From Agelaius tricolor (taxonomy: Eukaryota > Chordata > Aves > Passeriformes > Icteridae), in contig JALJCS010000004.1 of the NCBI GenBank assembly GCA_023055355.1, positions 14,600,001 to 14,664,000 of the forward strand: 64,000 nucleotides of DNA, written 5' to 3'. The notes beneath the pieces are model-generated. The model was not told the origin of the DNA, searched no databases, and was given only the letters and a program-made list of their open reading frames with translations. This document shows positions 11,775 through 24,489 of this stretch, in pieces (position 1 is the first letter of the stretch; every line of letters begins with the position of its first letter). A program made the translations under genes and the position numbers.

Positions 11775-13714
11775 ATTTTATCAACATAAAACCTGGTAGA
11801 AATGTAATCCCAGAGTTTTAGTTCATGTCCACTCATTAACTGCTAAAGGTATTCTATGACAAGTGAAGCATCAGCCTGAATTCTGTCCATAGACAGCTTC
11901 CCATCTTTGGGAGATTTAAAAATTTTTTAAAATCACTTCCACCTGGTATAAATTCTAGCACAGATTCCTTAACTGTGTGCTGCAATTTAACAGTGAGTCT
12001 CCTGTTGATCTCAAGGCCCATGTCCATGTGCTTACTGACACACAGAACTGCTCACAGGCTTGATACAGCTGACAAACCATCTGGTTTGATGCACTGCCCA
12101 GGATATCAGCATTTCCAAACAATAGCTTACAGAAGGGGCCATCGGACTGCAGGAACTGTGGGACATAAACAAATCATGAGAAAACTATAAGGCAGGACAA
12201 ACACAGTATGACTCAAGCATTTGAGATGAAAAAGTATGGTTTGAAGAAATTCTTTGCTTAAGAGTCAGAGGTCAGTGACACATTTGTCTGTGTTGTGAAT
12301 TTTCCATTGATCACTGTGCAGCATAAAAACAGAATAAGCCAAAAATACAGAATACAGCATTATTTATGATAACATTATTAGTCACTTTTACAGATTGTGC
12401 GCAAGATCTTTACTAATCTATTCAAGTATATTCATAAAATCTGTATCTACATATATATATCAAAGATAGAATTTTTAGTAGAATCATGGAAAATGTTAGA
12501 ACTCTGCTGAGGACAGTGCATCTAGAAAAAACAGTGCTAATCCCTTCACTGTACAGTAGGTTGTTACTGCTTTATACTACCTTTCCATGAATGAGTAGAT
12601 ACAAATTTTATAGTTCTAATAGTCTTGAACCAGTACTTTCTCAGTCCCTGACAGAGGATGTAACTTATCCTACTCTCTTTGAAGTGCAGGGGTAGTAGAG
12701 ACTTCTTCCTTTTTTTGCCTTCTATTGTCCTCTGCATTTGCCATCACATTCTCTCAAATTTTGCAGCTGATAGAGTTGGCCACTTCTCCTTTAAATCACT
12801 ATCTCCTTCCTCAGCTACCTTCTCTGTGGTGCTGGGCCAAAGCTTACTGGGACCAGGAAAATCACCAAGAGGAAAATATGGGAGAGTAGTACCTTTCAGG
12901 AACAGTTAAAAGCAAAGGCCATTTTGCACTTGCTCTGTATAATGAGTTTTTTTTCCCCTCCTTCAATTCCATTAGGAGTGTCTTCACCCAACACACATAT
13001 CAGGAGCATGGGCCACTGGGGACTGGGATCACAGGTGCAGGATAACTTTTTATACATGCATAATGAGAGAGAACTGTGCAATGTCTTGTCTTCCCCCTTG
13101 TAGGTGCTCCCACAGCGAATCAAATTGACAGCAGCCAAATTACCTCAAGGACCTCAAAACTGAAAGCAAGTTCTCTTCACCTGTCTGAACACAGAAAAGT
13201 GCTCCTACACAAATCTGAGACCGGTAGCTCTTGTCTCTAACTGTGAAAATAACAATTCAATGAAGATCCTTGTCTGTGGCATGACTTCCAGCCTCTTCTC
13301 TAGTCAGACAAGGTTTCCTAAGCTTTCTTGGTGGACAGTTTCCTCTGAACAGCATCCAGCTCAAAAAATCTGTTCTGCTAGTAGAATTCCCTGGCACTGG
13401 CCCACAGATACCAAAATCCTTTATGTGTATTTCAGGAGAAGCTACATTTATCTACTGCTTTTTAGTAAGACATCAACAACTTGCATGCTACTCTAATCAG
13501 AGGGAGCTAGGGCTAACAAACCTACACTCTCCCTGTTCTGGAAGTGCTCTGCAGAGTTCTTGCAGCTTCTACAAGCACATAAACCAATGCTGCTTCAGAG
13601 TCCCCCAGATGAAAATTGACTCACAGTTGGAACTGGTGTTGATGTCCGTCTGTGTTGGTGCCAGGCTGTACTGAATTGGCCCTTCAGACGTGGCCCTTCC
13701 TGACAGCAAACAGC

Positions 13715-13762
13715 AGAAGAGAAAGAAGGAAGGGGAGAAGAAAAGATGGGAGAAAAAGGGAA
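13715..13762 (+). repeat. Homopurine tract
   Basis: 32 purines in a row, one T at 13747, then 15 more purines. Mixed A/G runs like this can form H-DNA triplexes when mirror-symmetric; here the mirror symmetry is only partial. It is simple-sequence DNA. Confidence 0.85.
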
Positions 13763-13835
13763 TGTTTAGATAAATTCACTGAACAGATATGCAGACACCA
13801 TCTCACGTTTTTTAACACAATCTCTTACTGTATAT

Positions 13836-13884
13836 TCCTCCCCCCTCCAACACACACACTTTTTCATGCACACAAACACACATC
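13836..13884 (+). repeat. C/A-rich low-complexity tract
   Basis: A C run at the left is followed by CACACACAC and then spaced CACA units. This is an impure (CA)n-type microsatellite broken by substitutions. Confidence 0.7.
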
Positions 13885-14040
13885 CCAGCCAAAATCTGGG
13901 GGAAATGGTTGCCTTCATTTGCTTTGTCTGCTTGTCAGCCCACGGGAGATTCCTTTAACAGGGGTCATTAAAGAGGGTGGAAGACATGCAAGCTGCAGAA
14001 TGGATGATGTTATTGCACCTAGTGTGTGTGACTTCACTGT

Positions 14041-14081
14041 CAGATCAGATCTTTGCAGATCAGACCCTTGCAGATCAGACT
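14041..14081 (+). repeat. 15-bp tandem repeat, about 2.7 copies
   Basis: The units are CAGATCAGATCTTTG, CAGATCAGACCCTTG and then CAGATCAGACT. The first two differ at two positions. The internal GATCAGA element makes it a small minisatellite-like duplication. No function is apparent. Confidence 0.85.
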
Positions 14082-14939
14082 GTCAAGACTGAGTTTATCT
14101 TTCAGCATTTCTGTAAGGACAGATGCATATGATAAGACCTGGATGTCAAACATGAGCATGCCAGACCTGCTGTCCTGTTCATTAATAGACATTGGATGCA
14201 GCAGGAAAAAAAAAAAAAAGTATCTTTGCAGGATTTCTTGTTATGAATAACTTTACCCTCAGAAAAGTGCAGTTCAAATCCTTTCTCGCATTTAGGTCAG
14301 CTAGGGCTGTGTAATTAACCTGACATGTTTCCTTTGCAGATTGCATTTGTGAATTTGCTATGGAGGGAATAGTCCCTGTCACAGAAGGTGCAAAGATACA
14401 GGCATCAGACAGCTCTGATGTTCTTTATTCCAGATGTGCAGCTCTGTAAGTGAGGTACCAGAGGTGGACTGAGAAACCTCTCCATTTGAAAGCATTTGAG
14501 TCCACATATTTTGACATTTGAAGTATTGCTCACTACATTTTCAATCTACTCCACTTTTTGGTTCTTACTGTCTTCTCTGAGGCATTGATGTAGGACCATT
14601 AGGTATCTATGTGCTATATTGTGAGCAACTCAAGGAATTGGAAAGGGTCATGGTGTGTTTAACAAATAAAGTTTCTGTGCTGCTGCTGCAGTACAGTGAA
14701 ACCATGAGCACCAATGGCAATTGCCATGTAACAGTAGAAGATTTTATCAGTGAGGAAGAAAGGAGCTTGGCATCTGTTCTTCAGCCCGACTACTATGGCA
14801 ACAGTAAGGGAATCTGAATGCCATGCTATAAATAAGCACTTTCCTTACTGAGTTCTAATCTCCCTGCCCGATTAGTTCTTACAGAATCTGACTGGGTCAT
14901 ATACTTCATTACTACTTAGTAATGAAGATGGATGACAAA

Positions 14940-15192
14940 GGTGAGAGTAGGTTTAGATTAGATATTAGGAAGTATTTCTGTACTTTAATAGAGGCGAGAC
15001 ACCGGAAGATTGCATAGAGAAGTTGTGCATCCCCCATCCCTGGAAGTATTTAAGGCCAGGTTTGATGGGATCCTGACCAAGCTGGTCTAGTGGAAGGTGT
15101 CCACTAGACCAGGGAGGGGAGGGATGGCAGGGGAGTTGGATTTTAACGATTTTTGTGTTCCCTTCCAACCCGAAAGATTCTTTGATTCTATG
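14940..15192 (+). mobile_element. CR1 3' end, sense
   Basis: The CR1 tail reads in order: 'aggtttagattagatattagga', a 'cccatccctggaagtatttaaggccaggtttgatggg' region, 'gaccaagctggtctagtgg', a duplicated 'tctagtggaagg' / 'ccactagacc' part, 'ttcccttccaaccc', then ATTCTTTG and ATTCTATG at the end. Strongly 5'-truncated. The middle contains a local inverted pair, GGTCTAGTGGA and TCCACTAGACC, that could fold. Confidence 0.93.
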
Positions 15193-16805
15193 TAACAGCA
15201 TTCACATTAGTTATGGGATTTTTCAGAAAGGACATATAACATTAAGCTTCATTTGAGAAAGCTTTAGAATGCATACATAAGCATTACAAACACTCATTAT
15301 ACTAATTGAAGAGCAATTAATGCTAAGTGATTGCTGACAGACTTACACCCGTTTATACAAATGCAGAGAAATAGTACTGAAGTAATTTGTGTCTTAAAAA
15401 TCAAAAGACTGAGGAGGAATTTCACTTTTATAATGTCTACCCTGAAGCAGAATCAGCTAAAGCAAGATATAGAGCAACTTCACCAAATAATTCTGATGTG
15501 TTATAAAGTTTTAATTCACTATTCTTGAGTTACTTTGACTGAAGATCTCAGTCACTTTGGAGCTTTTGTATACTTATTAGTATGCTGCTTTTTATTTATA
15601 TGTCTGCCTGCAAAAACTTTTAACTAAAAATCACCAACATTACAAATGCATCCAACTCTTCAGATTTGCTAAAAGAATAACCAAAAAAAAAGGAATTTGG
15701 TCATGAGCTCTTGTTTGCTTGCTGTTTTATATGTGACAAGAGCCCACATTCTCTCAACAAGAGAGAAGTGAGGTGATGAAACACTGGCCTATTGTTTTTT
15801 TGAAGATCACATTTTATTCAGAAGTACTCTTTATTCAGTGCTATTTTCCTTGCTTTTCCAAAACAGCCTTCTCAAATGCATTAAAAAACATCATGCTACC
15901 TACCCAGGCTTCATTTGTTCCACATTTTTCTAAGAAACCGCTTCTAAGGTCTTATTGTTTATAAAGTTTTTCTCAGAACTTGCCCACCTCTATTCCAAGC
16001 CCTTTTGATCTCCAGCAACTGTTTGGGCTGTTCATAACTTTTTTTAGCACAATAGCTTTGATTCCTCTAATTGCATATTACTTAACACTCATCCTTCGCA
16101 GATTGTTTACCCTCCACTTTTCTTGCCTTTGCTTCCTTACAAAGGTATTTTAACTGTTCAACATTTTTCAATGACTCACTACTTCTCTAATGAAGTCTTT
16201 ACTTCTTGAAACATTTTTTGCCCGTTGAAACTGAAATGTCTCAAATAAAAAGCTTGTAGAAGCCTCACTGCCCAAATACTGGGATAACACATTTTGCCAC
16301 CATATCTTTCTGTGAGTCTCTTGAAGGTTTGCATCTTCAAAGCAAGAAATAAGAAACCAAAAGTGGGGTTTTTTTTAAAGGTATAAGAACATACCATATC
16401 ATATCATTTCAGTGCTACTGAAAAATGCTTATTACCAGTCCTTTGTCAACACTCCTCTTTTGACTTTGCTTTTTCCTTTCTTTATGGAAACTGTGAATTA
16501 TTTCAGAAGTCCTGAAGCAAAATATTGACATACTGAAATATGTTCATATGCCTACAAAAACACTTTCAATTAAAACTGCATTTATAATTTCTTAGTACAC
16601 TTATTTACAGCTTAGCTTCGCTATATAAATGAAAAGTAGAGAACCACTGATCTAGAGAAACAATGAAAAGCTCAGACAAAAAGAACAACAGCTTTTTAAA
16701 TTGTGGATTAAAGCCTGAAAACTTGATCCCTTCCTGCTCAGAATCCAAACTCTTAAAGCCATTCAACTTATATTTCTTTATGCAAGGTAATGATTTTTAA
16801 GGCAG
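15193..16805. other. Unique noncoding DNA
   Basis: AT-rich, with open frames of 72 codons or fewer. I see no repeat family, RNA gene or coding exon. Confidence 0.55.
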
Positions 16806-17150
16806 GTTTAAGAGGAGAAGGTTATCAGGGACCTACTACTCTCTTCATCAACCACATGGGAGGGAAAAGATGGAGACAGACTCTTCTCAGAGATGCACAA
16901 AGAAAGAGTGAGAGCCATCAGGTACAAGATGCAACACAGGACACTAATGTGAGAACTTAGGAATTTTTTTTTCCCCCAAAGAGGAAGATTGCCGCTATAA
17001 CAAAGTCTTAGGGATGTCATGGATACTCCATTTTTGGAGCTATCTAAAAAAACAGCTGGTCACTGTGTAGAGCACTAGCTGGACTAGTATTGAGGGTGGG
17101 GAGGCAGATTCAACCTCCACAGGTCCTTCCAGCCTGCATAGTTTTGTGAG
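16806..17150 (+). mobile_element. CR1 3' region, sense, older subfamily
   Basis: Matches in order a diverged CR1 lineage: 'ttatcagggacctac', 'gacagactcttctcagagatgcaca', 'gagagccatc.gg.acaagatgcaacac', an A/T-rich stretch, 'ggagctatctaaaa', 'tggactag', 'caacctccacaggtccttccagcctgc', then 'gttttgtgag' as the last tail unit. It has many small indels, so it looks older than the copy at 32590. Confidence 0.8.
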
Positions 17151-17779
17151 TTGTGACAGAGGTATTTAGCAATACTAAATATCAGTATTTACCTGCCACA
17201 CATTTGAGAGAATAGCCACTGACAGGTGCTATGGTGCCTTCAAGAGAGATACTTTCCACCTGCTAAAAACCAGCAAATTTGGTTATCTGTTACATTTTCT
17301 GCCTGGTTTCACATGAAGTGCTCCGTATAATTCAACCAGAGATAGCTGGAGTGAACAGTGCAAAATACAAGATAGAATCACAGGGAAATCAAAGCAGCAA
17401 AAAAGATGCTGTGTTGGCACAGATATAAAAGTCAAGATAAAGGATATATAGAGAAATTGCAGTCCCTAAAATATCTTTCAGTGAATAGCCTTCTGCTCAA
17501 GAAATGAAACAGGAGTTACTACTTCAGTTTTTAGAAGATGGAAGTGTACTTTACACAGTGCTATATGAGTATAAATCTGGCCCCTGAAAAAACTAGCAGA
17601 TTACTGGGCATCCTGGAAATATACATCCAGCAGAAGCAAGCTTCCTCAGTGCTCTTTGACAATAAGCCAGAATTCAGTGTTTCACCTTCAGCCTCCCAAA
17701 TTCACACCATGGCCAAGAGAGAACAGCCAGGACAAGGAGTTCCCTCCAGAACAGAAGCAAAGCCCTGTTGGAAACAAAC
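17151..17779. other. Unique DNA between two CR1 pieces
   Basis: I recognise no gene or repeat. A 120-codon frame (17538-17900) runs from here into the antisense CR1, so it is not a natural reading frame. Confidence 0.5.
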
Positions 17780-19160
17780 ACCATCTGCTGATTTCTTACA
17801 AATTCCTTATCCACCACCAAGTGGCCCATCTATCACATTCATGCCTCTTCAGTGTAGAGACAAGGATACTTTGTGGGACAGTGCCAAATGCTTTGAATAG
17901 ATCAAGGTAGATGGCATCAGTCACTCTTTTCTGATGCACTGCTTCTGTAACCCCACCATGGAAGGCCACCACATTTCTTAGTCATCAATTGTCTTTAGTG
18001 AAGACACTTTTTCTGTCATCAGTCACATTCTTATTTTCTATATGTTTTAGCGTAGTTTCTAGGGGGATCTGCTCCATAATCTTGCAAGATACAAAGCCAA
18101 GAATGACCAGCCTGTAGTTCCACAGGTCTTCCTTTATTCTCTTTTAAAAGATGGGTGTTATATTTCCCCCTTTTCATTCAGCAGGAACTACACCAAATTG
18201 CCACAACTTCTCAAATATGATAGTGGCTTAGCCACATTCTCCCACAGTTCCCTTTGGATTCATGGATGCATCTCATTAGAACCAGTTGACTTATGCACCT
18301 TTAGGTTCTTAGCATCTCACCCTTTTCCATGATCCAGTTAATCACACCTTTTGTTTCCTTCTGGAGAGGTCCATGTTTTTTCCTAGTCTTCCTTTAATTG
18401 CTGATGTATGTATGAAAGCTTTTCTTATTTCCCAACATCCTTGAACAGCTTTAATTTAATCAGGTCTTTAGCTTTCCTAACCTGATCCCTGGCTGCTCAG
18501 ACAATATCTCTGCACTCCTCCCAAGATACTGTCCTTGCTTCCACCCTCTGTGTGCTTCCTTTTTGTGTCTGAGCTAGTCCAGAAACTCCTCACTCATCTG
18601 CATAGGTCTCCTGCTGTTTCTGCCTTACTTCCTCCTTACAGGGGTGCATCATTCCTGAACTTGGAGAAGGTGATCCTCAAATATCAACCAGCTTTCTACG
18701 GCCTCTCATCCCTTCAGGGAGTTACCCCATGGTACTCAACTAAGCAAATCCCTGAGGAGGCCAAAATGTGCTCCTCTGAAATCCAGAGTAGTGAACTTGC
18801 TATGTGGCTTCCTCACTACCCTGAGGATCTGAAACTTCACATTTTATGGTCACTGCAGCCCAGGCTGCCCTTGGGCTTTACATCCCCTCCCCTACTCCTT
18901 GTTGGTGAGAACAAAATCCAGCATAGCACCTTTCTTTGTATCTCTTGGAGAAGAAGGGTATCATCAAGGCATTCCAGGAACTTCCTGGACTGCTTATGCT
19001 CTTCTGTGTTGTCCCTCAAAAAGATATTGACATGGCTCAAGCCCCCATGGGGATCAGGGCCTGTGAACAGAAAGCTGCTTCGATTTGTCCACAGTGTGAC
19101 TTATCCAGGAAGTCTTCCCAGTTGGGTGGCCTGTAGCAGACCCCCAGTATAATGTCATCT
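17780..19160 (-). mobile_element. CR1 ORF2 fragment: endonuclease to reverse transcriptase, antisense
   Basis: On the minus strand, the residues read from 19040 down to 18837 show the end of the CR1 apurinic-type endonuclease: a DNTEEHKQSRKFLEC-like block, an LLQEI-like block and a GSLGCSDHKM-like block, where the SDH triad is the family's catalytic signature. Further left the spacer before the RT follows (a 'gtcttccttt' and 'cctgatccctggctgctc' region read on the plus strand). Next comes the start of the RT around 18350-17790, including the antisense of the KAF(D) region near 17880. The copy has frameshifts. It lacks both the ORF2 N-terminus and the rest of RT plus the 3' tail. A 205-codon plus-strand frame here is a shadow. 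Confidence 0.9.
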
Positions 19161-22100
19161 ATCACATCCTGCAGGGAGCTGCAGTCAGAAACCAATGCAC
19201 CAAGTCACAGAAACTCTGCTGTTCCAGCTTTTCTTATGAGAAGTCTCCAAAGCAGAGAGGATTTTGTGTGTTTCTGTTCTTTGTAGGTGGGCAGAACATT
19301 GTTGTGTTCATCTTGAAAATTAGAAAAAAAAGGATTGTCAAAAAAGTGGAATGGGATCAGGTTCTTATTTCACTTAAGGAACCACTGAGATAGATAGTTC
19401 CTGGTATTTGTCAGCCAGAGCTCAAAAAGAGTTATTTGGTGACACTAGCCAGCCTACTCCTTACATACTTTTTTTTTGGAGTTCATGTGTAGTAAGGCTA
19501 TATGTGTGAAAGACTTCAAGGTGAACCAAAACTAAATTATTCCCTGCAAGAGTTTTTTTCCTCTGGAGTATGAACTCAAAACAGGCAGAAACTCTAATGC
19601 CTGTGACATGTCTCTGATCCACCTTTACAAAGAGGTGTGAATTCCAGAAAATGCCACCCCTTCAGATTAAAGAAAATAAAGCAGCTGAGGAACTATATGA
19701 TGTCTAAGAAAAGATAAGCAGCAAAGGGAAATGAGCAGAGATAATTTTTTAGTCAAATAATAAAATGCTGACATATCTGTGGCTCAGGAGTCCCACAGCC
19801 ACTACTTTACAAAAATTCATGTAATGATTATGAAGCAACATTAAGTCCTTGTTCTATTCTTTATTTTGTTGTACAGGACACTTGGCTTAGTGAACACTGG
19901 TTTTATCTGTTATGGCAGTTTCTGTGTGATTCCATAAGGCTTATGGATGTGATGATGTTTAGGATCAGGGCAATTACACTTAGTAATTTCAAAGAAGAAA
20001 AAGAAGTATATGAAATGGAAGTTAATTGACAGACACCTGTTTTGGCATGAGTATTCATCTGCAGAGGCTGAGGCTTCAAGATATCCTGCTGATAATCACA
20101 TCTTATCTTTGTTCTTACTTAGGGAATGGACACAAAGAGTGATGTGCAATCACCAGGGGCTGTGAGAGAAGAAGACAGAATCTCTCAGCTGTCTGGAGAG
20201 ATAGGAGTTAAGAAGCAGGGAGAAGCTTTCAGGAAGCTAAAGACTAACCCCGATTTATTGACAAAGCCTTGTTTGGTTCATGGCTGTGTGACAGAAAAAT
20301 GAAACGGGTTTCTAGAGTCATGAAAAAAGTCATGCAAAAACAGTCACTGTGGCTTTGTTTAGCAACAAAAGGGTCAGCCTAGGGAATATTAATCAAACAG
20401 CAGCAAAGAACGGTTACACAGTGGCTACTGTATGTAAGAAAAATAATTAACTTGAATGCTCTTACCAAAACATTATTATAATTCTAGGACGGTTGAGTAC
20501 AGTTTTTCAAAGTAACTAGTGACTGCACTGACTTTTGTTGTGGGAGACAGCCTGGGTTATTTAGAGCTAGTTTGCACAGAGTGCTGAGTCCACGCACTCT
20601 GAAGACTCACCCACACTCTTTTAAAATCTTTCTAAAAGCGTGCTTGAAAACAGAGAAACCTGAACTCATAGCCCACTTGAAAAAGTGGCTTAGACATCCT
20701 TCAAGTCTTGCTTTTCTATAGCTTCCTACATTCCGACCACCATCTGTGCATTCAAAACAGCTACTGTCTGTCCTCAAAAAACCCCCACCAGCTATGCCCT
20801 CATCATTCCCTTGCCACTTCTCTCCATACCCATCTTCCACTGCACAGAAGCAATTACAGTTACTTCTGTTCATGTCCCTTCTCCTTGAGCAATCATGTAC
20901 ATCCCCACTACGAAGCAACCTTCCTCCAGCAATGTTGAATACAGTGGGCTGAAGCATAAGACAAATTTCTTACCAAGTGCCCCACTCTGAAAACAGAGAA
21001 GAGTCTTTGTGAAGAAGAGTAGTGGTTGGGTTATACTTACATGGTCCAAGCAAAACAACACTGTGGGTCATTCTCCCCCTGTAACCACTGGAGAAAACAA
21101 TCAGTGTTCTTCTGTGTTTAGCATGCAAACACCTTTCCTACAGTGAAATTTCTCAAATGTTTAATGAAAAACTTTGCTTTCAAATCACTTTTTAAGCTTT
21201 AACAACAAAACTAAAATCTAATATGTTCTCTGGATGTTCTTACACACATCCATATTGCAAATGAATCCCAGCTTTCCCATAAGAACGATGTTTATGTGGC
21301 TGCATTTGTTATAGTAATGTATCAGGCAGAAATTAAGAATTTGAAGTTATAAAACTAATTGGAAATGTACACTTGAACAGGATGATTTCTACATTACTAC
21401 ATTTTTACATTACTATTTTTCTATCTGTCCATTTTAACACTACATACAGTTACCAAAATCTGCAAGACCAACTACATTCTGCCCATGCTTTTTCCTAATC
21501 CTTTTCCACTTTCATGTGCCTCAAACAATTTACCTGCTGTGTTTACTTGCTCATATAATGAATAAAGTTATTATCATTCAGTACAAATAACAAAAAATTG
21601 AACTAATTTCAGTCTCTTAATTATTTAAAGACCAGATAAAACAGAGGAACATATTCTAGCTCAATTGTTTCCTACATTGTCAAATTAGGTTTCAAAAAAC
21701 TGAGAAAAAGTTCCTGTTTTTATGGACAGGGTATTGAAAACCAATATCAAGTTAGATATTTTTATAAAAAGTGCTTTTTGCAAGATTTTTCTCATTTTGA
21801 TTACAAACTAGTGCTAAACTCTTCATGCTTTATGGTTGAAAACCATCTTAGAACAGCTGTGCAGCTTGAGAAGGTCAGCTGGGCATTTTAAGTACCAACA
21901 TGTAGGATTCAATACTATTTCAATACTATTTCAATTCTATCTGCAGTCTGGACAACCTAAAGTACAACATAAAGTGAGGCAAAAGTGTCAGGAACACAAG
22001 ATAACTCCAGTGACGTGCATTTTTCTCCATTGTTATCATGGATTACATGCTGCTGAGTTTTGGGAAACTTTTCTTTGCCTGGCTAAAATCTGGTCAGAGC

Positions 22101-24489
22101 TCAAAGCAGTACCTGCACAGGTAGCAGGCAGCACTACTCATTTTGGTGGATGCATTTCCAGCCCATTTTTATACAGCTTCTTAGCTTATGAAGAGGAGCT
22201 GAGCCGCTACTAAAATGAGAAAAAAAGGAAAGCTGAAAGACCCAATTTTTGTTAGTGTGTCATCACTGTTGAACTCCAATTACTCACTTCAGAACAACAG
22301 GCAGCTAAAAACTAAATCAGCTGTTATCAAACTGGGACATAATCAAAGTCAATACACTAAATATAGCACCCATCCTGATGGCTTGTGTAGCTCCATAAAC
22401 TCTTCCTACTGCAGAAGCAGGGAAATATGTGTGGCTTGTAGATGTTCCTCAGAAGCTCCTACACATGGGACTATTTTTAAAGGCCTTTAGACTAGTCAGA
22501 GTGTTTAATATTGCTGGATATGCAAGAATGAAGCATGGATTAGAACTGACAGTCAGACTTAGAGTTTTTAATCAGAATTAGTATTATAAAAATAGCCCAG
22601 AAATCCATAAGAGAAGGATTATGGCATTTCAAATAACCTGAGATACTCCCTATGATGTAGTAAGTGTCATTCATTCTCTTTTCACCTATACCAAAGCTGA
22701 GCTAGTTTTGAGCATGCCAAGATTATTCACATTTTGCTGTGATATGTAATAACTCCTATCAGATGAAGTGTTCATAGTACACAAATGTCAATTAATTAAG
22801 TTCCAGAACTATCTGAGTGATAAGAAAGAAGGTGTCAGTATACCAGTTATCCCAAAGACCAAAAGCTTTAAGGCAACTGATGTTTGGGATGAGAACAGCA
22901 CAGCCCACGATTTCCTCTTCTTATGTCCCTTATACTGACAATTTGCTGCATTTCCCAAATGCATGGATGGAAAAGGCCTTTTTCCTGGGAGAGCTCCAAC
23001 AGGCAACAGCAGAATGTGTTTAGCTGATTGAAAGTGTAGGTTCAAAAGTGAGCAGAGAGCTGAGTGAACATCCTCTCACAGGCACAGGTTGAGAGTTTGG
23101 CCTCACCAAGCTGCAGCAGAGGCAGAACAGAGGCCAATCATGCAGCTGTAGAAGGGTGATACCAAGCAGTGAGGCATTTTGCCATGATTAGTGGGAATGG
23201 GGTATGCAGCAAATTCATTTTCACTTGGAGTCAGAGCAAAACCTGGGTATCTTCTCAGCAACCTTATTCCATGTGCACCATCAGTTGTGGCCTGAATAAA
23301 GACAGCAATAATTCCTGTAGTTCTGGATTTGTTGAATGAAGTGAGGAGGGTGCAACACTGCAGGGATTGAATGGGATAATCAGAAGGTTTTTTTCCTTTC
23401 CAGCTGTAGGATGGATGCACTTAAGACACTTGGTTTCAAAGGGCAGGTGGGTGTGTAAATTAAATTGCAAGCATGTCTATTTTATCTGGTGACTGTTTGC
23501 TAGGAAGAAAGAAGTAATTTAAAATAAAGTTTGAAATATTTAGCTGATTGGATTAAGTATCTCAGAGCTCCAGTGATGCAGTCATGGACTGCTCTGAAAT
23601 AATTCCTCCTGATCCTGGAGCTCAAATCCTCTCATGCATGGAAAGCAAGGCACTGCTGTAGCTCCTCAGCTTGCTTTTTTGTCTTCATCTCACACAGGCT
23701 TCACTTCACTGTCTAAGCAGTGAAGCCTCTCAGGAGAAAAGCAGATCCAGACTGAGCAGGCTCCTTTGTCTCTGCTCACTTCCTTTCCCCATAAGTCTTC
23801 TGTGGGTGAAGGAAGTAAACAAAGGCCTCTGCCTACACATATCTTGATCCCAACAGTAAGCTAATACACACCCTGGGACTGACAACATCTGACCACAGTA
23901 AGGCATGACATCTTTGCCCTTTTCTTGGTTAGAATCTGGCTTCACTGCAAGTAGCAGATAACCAGTGCCATGGATATAAACACATGGTCTGAATAGCCTT
24001 TGGCTCACAGAGTTTCAGTAACTTCTCCAAATGATGTTAGTATTGGTAACCTCTACATCATCTTTTAACTTTTCTTCTTGCCCCAATAAAAAGAATCAGA
24101 ATCTAGAGCCATCTCCAAGCCTCATGTACCCTTCAAAATAAAATTACTACCCTGATTTCTTGGTAGTGCATTCAGATAATCAAGTCCAAATGGAAAACTT
24201 CGAACAGTGCTATTTGTATTCCTGGCTTCAGTTTTAATAACTTTGCCCTATATATAAAAAGATTAAAAGGCTTTAGGAATGGGATATGTGATGCAGATAG
24301 CTACATTAATTTCCAATATCTGCACAGACAAACATTCATTAACATTTAATGTTTTGATGAACATTTGAGGCTGAAGTTATGCTCCCACTTGTGGGCATTT
24401 TTCTGGTGTTATGAAAAAACCTCACTGTACCTTGACACTTAAAACAGACACAAAGACTGACAAAAGAAGAAAACTGTTCTGCTTCTTCC
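19161..24489. other. Unique noncoding DNA
   Basis: About 5.3 kb with no recognisable mobile element or gene. The longest frame, 125 codons at 21836-22213, has no ATG at its start and no domain I recognise. Confidence 0.5.
21910..21938 (+). repeat. 11-bp tandem duplication
   Basis: The unit CAATACTATTT occurs twice in a row and is followed by a partial third unit with one substitution. A small slippage product. Confidence 0.85.

Larger units (their letters stand above)
11063..14939. other. Unique noncoding DNA with low-complexity tracts
   Basis: I see no gene. Low-complexity pieces are listed separately, and there is also a 14-base A run at 14206-14219. The 146-codon frame at 13652-14092 runs across a homopurine tract, a C/A-rich tract and a 15-bp tandem repeat. 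That explains its composition and argues against a real protein. Confidence 0.55.

Noticed and set aside
13652..14092. 146-codon plus-strand open frame
   Set aside because: It starts next to a homopurine tract, crosses a C/A-rich tract and a 15-bp tandem repeat, and shows no domain. The length is explained by low-complexity sequence.
18535..19152. 205-codon open frame on the plus strand, the longest in the window
   Set aside because: It lies antisense to the CR1 ORF2 endonuclease region, whose recognisable protein blocks are on the minus strand, so it is a shadow frame.
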